In this document: one piece after another, positions 13,583 to 15,533 of the stretch
Position numbering within the stretch: position 1 is the stretch's first letter
Layout: the number at the start of each line of letters is the position of its first letter
NCBI GenBank assembly: GCA_001805165.1
Contig: MHEI01000021.1
Location: 2,204 to 17,736 of the forward strand
Direction: 5' to 3'
Origin: Nitrospirae bacterium RBG_16_43_11
Lineage (GTDB): Bacteria > Nitrospirota > 9FT-COMBO-42-15 > HDB-SIOI813
Length of the DNA: 15,533 bases
Made by a program: the position numbers and the translations under genes
The notes under the pieces: model-generated
The model's database searches: none
Told to the model about the DNA's origin: nothing
Seen by the model: only the letters and a program-made list of their open reading frames with translations

Positions 13583-15533
13583 ATGGTGCAACCGGTTAAA
13601 CAAGAAATACACAAAAGTTGTTTAATAATAGCGGCATTGTCTTTATTTTTTCTGATGTCTATGATCATCGCCATCCCCGCCGGCGCTGTGATCATCGACC
13701 AGGCGGAGTATTTCTTTTGTACGGATCCAGGGGTTTGTACGGATCCAGGGGAGGGTTCAGGGAAGCCTCTGACTATTATTCCCGGCGGCGGGCCTGACAA
13801 CCCGCTCCAGGAAGGGTTTTCAATCTCTACCAGCGGGTTTTCGGTCGGTTCCCATTTACTTTATATCCGCTTCCGTTGCAGCGAAGGCTCGATAGAGGAT
13901 AAATGTGACAACCCAAATTGGGGACCGGCAAGGCAGTACGCCATTAATATTACTGCCCCTGTGTCGACTATAGATTCGGCGGAAGTCTTTGTGGATCAGG
14001 ATCCGGGTCAGGGAAATGGAATTCCAATGTCCCCCGTGGATGGGAATTATGGTGGACGCCAGGAGTCCCTGCAGTTATCCCTGAATACGATGGGCTGGAC
14101 GAGGGGCGGGCATACCGTCTATGTCAGGGCCCGGGCGCGAAACAACCTGGGCCAGGAGGTCTGGGGGCCGGCACGGCCGGTCTTTAGTGATCCTGCCCCG
14201 AATGTTACTGTGGTCAGTGACAAATGGATTGTGAGGGTAGAGTATTTTTTTGACACAGACCCTGGGGAAGGATTTGCCCTCCAGCTCCCATTGCGGTCTT
14301 ACGGAGGGATAGGTACCACTGCTGCAGTAGATTTATCCGGCGTATCCATAGACAAATTATCTCCAGGAACCCACAAACTCTTTATACGTGCCCAGGACAG
14401 CGAGGGGATATGGGGACCAACCCGCCAGATCAATATAGAAGTCATACAGACGGCATACACCCTGACTGGAGCGGAGTTCTTTGTTGATACTGACCCCGGA
14501 GCAGGAAACAGCATATCCATGCCTCCCTATGACGGGACATTTGATGAAGGGTCTGAGCTGGTAACTGCATCATTCCATACAGGGACACTCGCCCAAGGGT
14601 CGCATACCCTTTGTGCGAGGGCAAAGACTATCAAGAATAGCACGGATCAGTGGAGCAGCATACCCTCACCCCCCGAGTATCCAATGTGTACAAACTTCAC
14701 AGTTCAGCCCACTAAAGCAGTTATGACTGGATACATAAAAGAGGATGGAACAGGATTGCCATTAAACGGTGTCTGGATCTATAGTCCGGATGATGGAACA
14801 GAGACATACTCTTCCTTTGACGGCTCGTATAGCCTGACAGTCCCGGAAGGGACACGCCGGTTCAGGATAGCAACAGGCGGGTATCAGCAGGTAGAAGTGG
14901 ATGTTAATGTCGCTGCCCCTGTTACCCAACGCTCATTTACCTTAGTGAAAGTAGAGCAGCCCTTTGGGGTACAGAAGAATCAAGGAATGTTTGCAGAGCC
15001 TGTCAATACAGCAACAGGGAATTACTTCTTTAACCGTACGGATTTAAAGGTGCCTGCCCCTGGTCTCCCCTTTGAATTTACACGCTACTATAATGCCCAG
15101 GACTTAACTTACAGCTCTCTCGGATTTGGCTGGAGTCACAACCTGGATGTTCGGATATACCAATGGGAAGACATGGTTATTGTGAAGTACGGCGATGGAC
15201 ATGAAGAGCGCTACCAGTCCGATGGTTCTGGAGGCTATATCCATCAGCCGGGGAACTACACAACACTCTCCTTCATCAGCGGGGTTTATGAGCTCCTTAC
15301 CAAAAACCAGGTCAGGTATCATTTTTCTTCTTCCGGCCGGTTGGCTTCGCTGGAGGACCGGAACGGAAATAGATTGACTATCAATCGTAACGCCAGCAGA
15401 CAGATCACAACGGTCATAGACCCTGTGGGCCGAACATATAGCTTTAGCTATAACAGTTCCGGATTTTTATCCTCCATTACAGACCCAACAGGACGTGCGA
15501 TCCGTTACACGGTGGATAATAAAGGAGACCTGA
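13583..15533 (+). CDS. RHS/YD-repeat protein with DUF6531 domain and N-terminal 'DTDPG' repeats (3' end outside window)
   Basis: This frame stays open from ATG 13583 to the window end (650 codons), so the gene is 3'-partial. AAGGAG at 13566-13571 is the ribosome-binding site. A Sec signal peptide occupies residues 1-35 (basic start, hydrophobic 13-31, 'IPAGA' before the cut). Four units of about 80-90 residues begin at residues 41, 133, 219 and 297, each opening with a variant of 'AEYFFDTDPGxG'. A carboxypeptidase-regulatory-like domain follows (379-450). The DUF6531 domain starts near 473 ('PVNTATGNYFFNRTDL', 'RYYNAQD', 'LGFGWSHN'), and YD/RHS repeats begin around 590 ('DPVGRTYSFSYNSSG', 'DPTGRAIRYTVD'). 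RHS proteins form a beta-shell that encloses a variable C-terminal toxin or cargo. That part, and any immunity gene, lies beyond the window. Confidence 0.88.
   Translation, partial: MVQPVKQEIHKSCLIIAALSLFFLMSMIIAIPAGAVIIDQAEYFFCTDPGVCTDPGEGSGKPLTIIPGGGPDNPLQEGFSISTSGFSVGSHLLYIRFRCSEGSIEDKCDNPNWGPARQYAINITAPVSTIDSAEVFVDQDPGQGNGIPMSPVDGNYGGRQESLQLSLNTMGWTRGGHTVYVRARARNNLGQEVWGPARPVFSDPAPNVTVVSDKWIVRVEYFFDTDPGEGFALQLPLRSYGGIGTTAAVDLSGVSIDKLSPGTHKLFIRAQDSEGIWGPTRQINIEVIQTAYTLTGAEFFVDTDPGAGNSISMPPYDGTFDEGSELVTASFHTGTLAQGSHTLCARAKTIKNSTDQWSSIPSPPEYPMCTNFTVQPTKAVMTGYIKEDGTGLPLNGVWIYSPDDGTETYSSFDGSYSLTVPEGTRRFRIATGGYQQVEVDVNVAAPVTQRSFTLVKVEQPFGVQKNQGMFAEPVNTATGNYFFNRTDLKVPAPGLPFEFTRYYNAQDLTYSSLGFGWSHNLDVRIYQWEDMVIVKYGDGHEERYQSDGSGGYIHQPGNYTTLSFISGVYELLTKNQVRYHFSSSGRLASLEDRNGNRLTINRNASRQITTVIDPVGRTYSFSYNSSGFLSSITDPTGRAIRYTVDNKGDL
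13716..13751 (+). repeat. Perfect 18-bp tandem duplication in the RHS gene
   Basis: TTTGTACGGATCCAGGGG occurs twice head to tail (13716-13733, 13734-13751), adding six codons in frame and giving 'CTDPGVCTDPGEG'. The other three N-terminal units have a single 'DTDPG' or 'DQDPG', so the duplication is recent. Confidence 0.9.

Noticed and set aside
1..15533. CRISPR arrays, tRNA or rRNA genes
   Set aside because: No regularly spaced short repeats, cloverleaf or ribosomal RNA sequence seen; all repeats found are coding modules.

Overview
The window looks like a piece of an accessory region from a diderm (Gram-negative-type) bacterium. The evidence is two lipoproteins with clear lipoboxes, a protein that resembles an outer-membrane beta-barrel and ends in Phe, several large Sec-exported repeat proteins, and a GEMM-I (cyclic-di-GMP class I) riboswitch. 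This mix of GEMM-I, carboxypeptidase-regulatory/PKD domains, DUF1566 and RHS is familiar from Desulfuromonadia (Geobacter-like), Nitrospirota and similar anaerobic or sediment lineages. I cannot place it more precisely. UGA acts as an ordinary stop here: the beta-barrel and beta-helix genes both end in it.

Layout. 1-2775: 3' part of a large protein made of carboxypeptidase-regulatory-like and PKD/Ig-like domains. 2833-5556: a lipoprotein with regulatory-like beta-sandwiches, a TPR-like helical part and a C-terminal propeller-like part. A GC-rich hairpin lies between this gene and the convergent beta-barrel gene (5663-7129, minus). 7130-7587: a divergent control region with a strong inverted repeat, a promoter carrying two tandem heptamers, and the riboswitch. 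7588-10950: one long reading frame for a surface lipoprotein (ZU5-like, FN3, Ig-like repeats, FN3, two DUF1566/Lcl_C modules), cut by a single in-frame TGA at 9529 where a sister repeat has TGG (Trp). 10951-11328: non-coding, with a possible insertion-sequence end and a good sigma70 promoter. 11329-11998: an antitoxin-like gene frameshifted in an A8 run and joined by an ATGA overlap to a small three-helix membrane protein. 11999-12475: non-coding, holding a second copy of the tandem-heptamer promoter and a structured leader. 12476-13402: a secreted right-handed beta-helix protein whose C-terminal extension seems lost through a frame break. 13583 to the end: a large RHS/YD-repeat protein with a DUF6531 domain, open at its 3' end.

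How it may work together. Almost every product is exported or surface-exposed and built from adhesion or scaffold domains. The two shared promoters (CTGTGAC-TAAT-NTGTGAC, then 11 nt, then TATAGT) have the geometry of an OmpR/PhoB-type response-regulator box, and one drives a c-di-GMP leader. I infer that a cell-surface or attachment programme is switched by a two-component regulator plus c-di-GMP. The most striking point is the C-terminal segment of each DUF1566 module. Between the two tandem copies it is far more diverged than the flanks and consists almost wholly of NNY codons bounded by invariant ones. That is the signature of a diversity-generating-retroelement variable region. No reverse transcriptase or template repeat is visible in this window.
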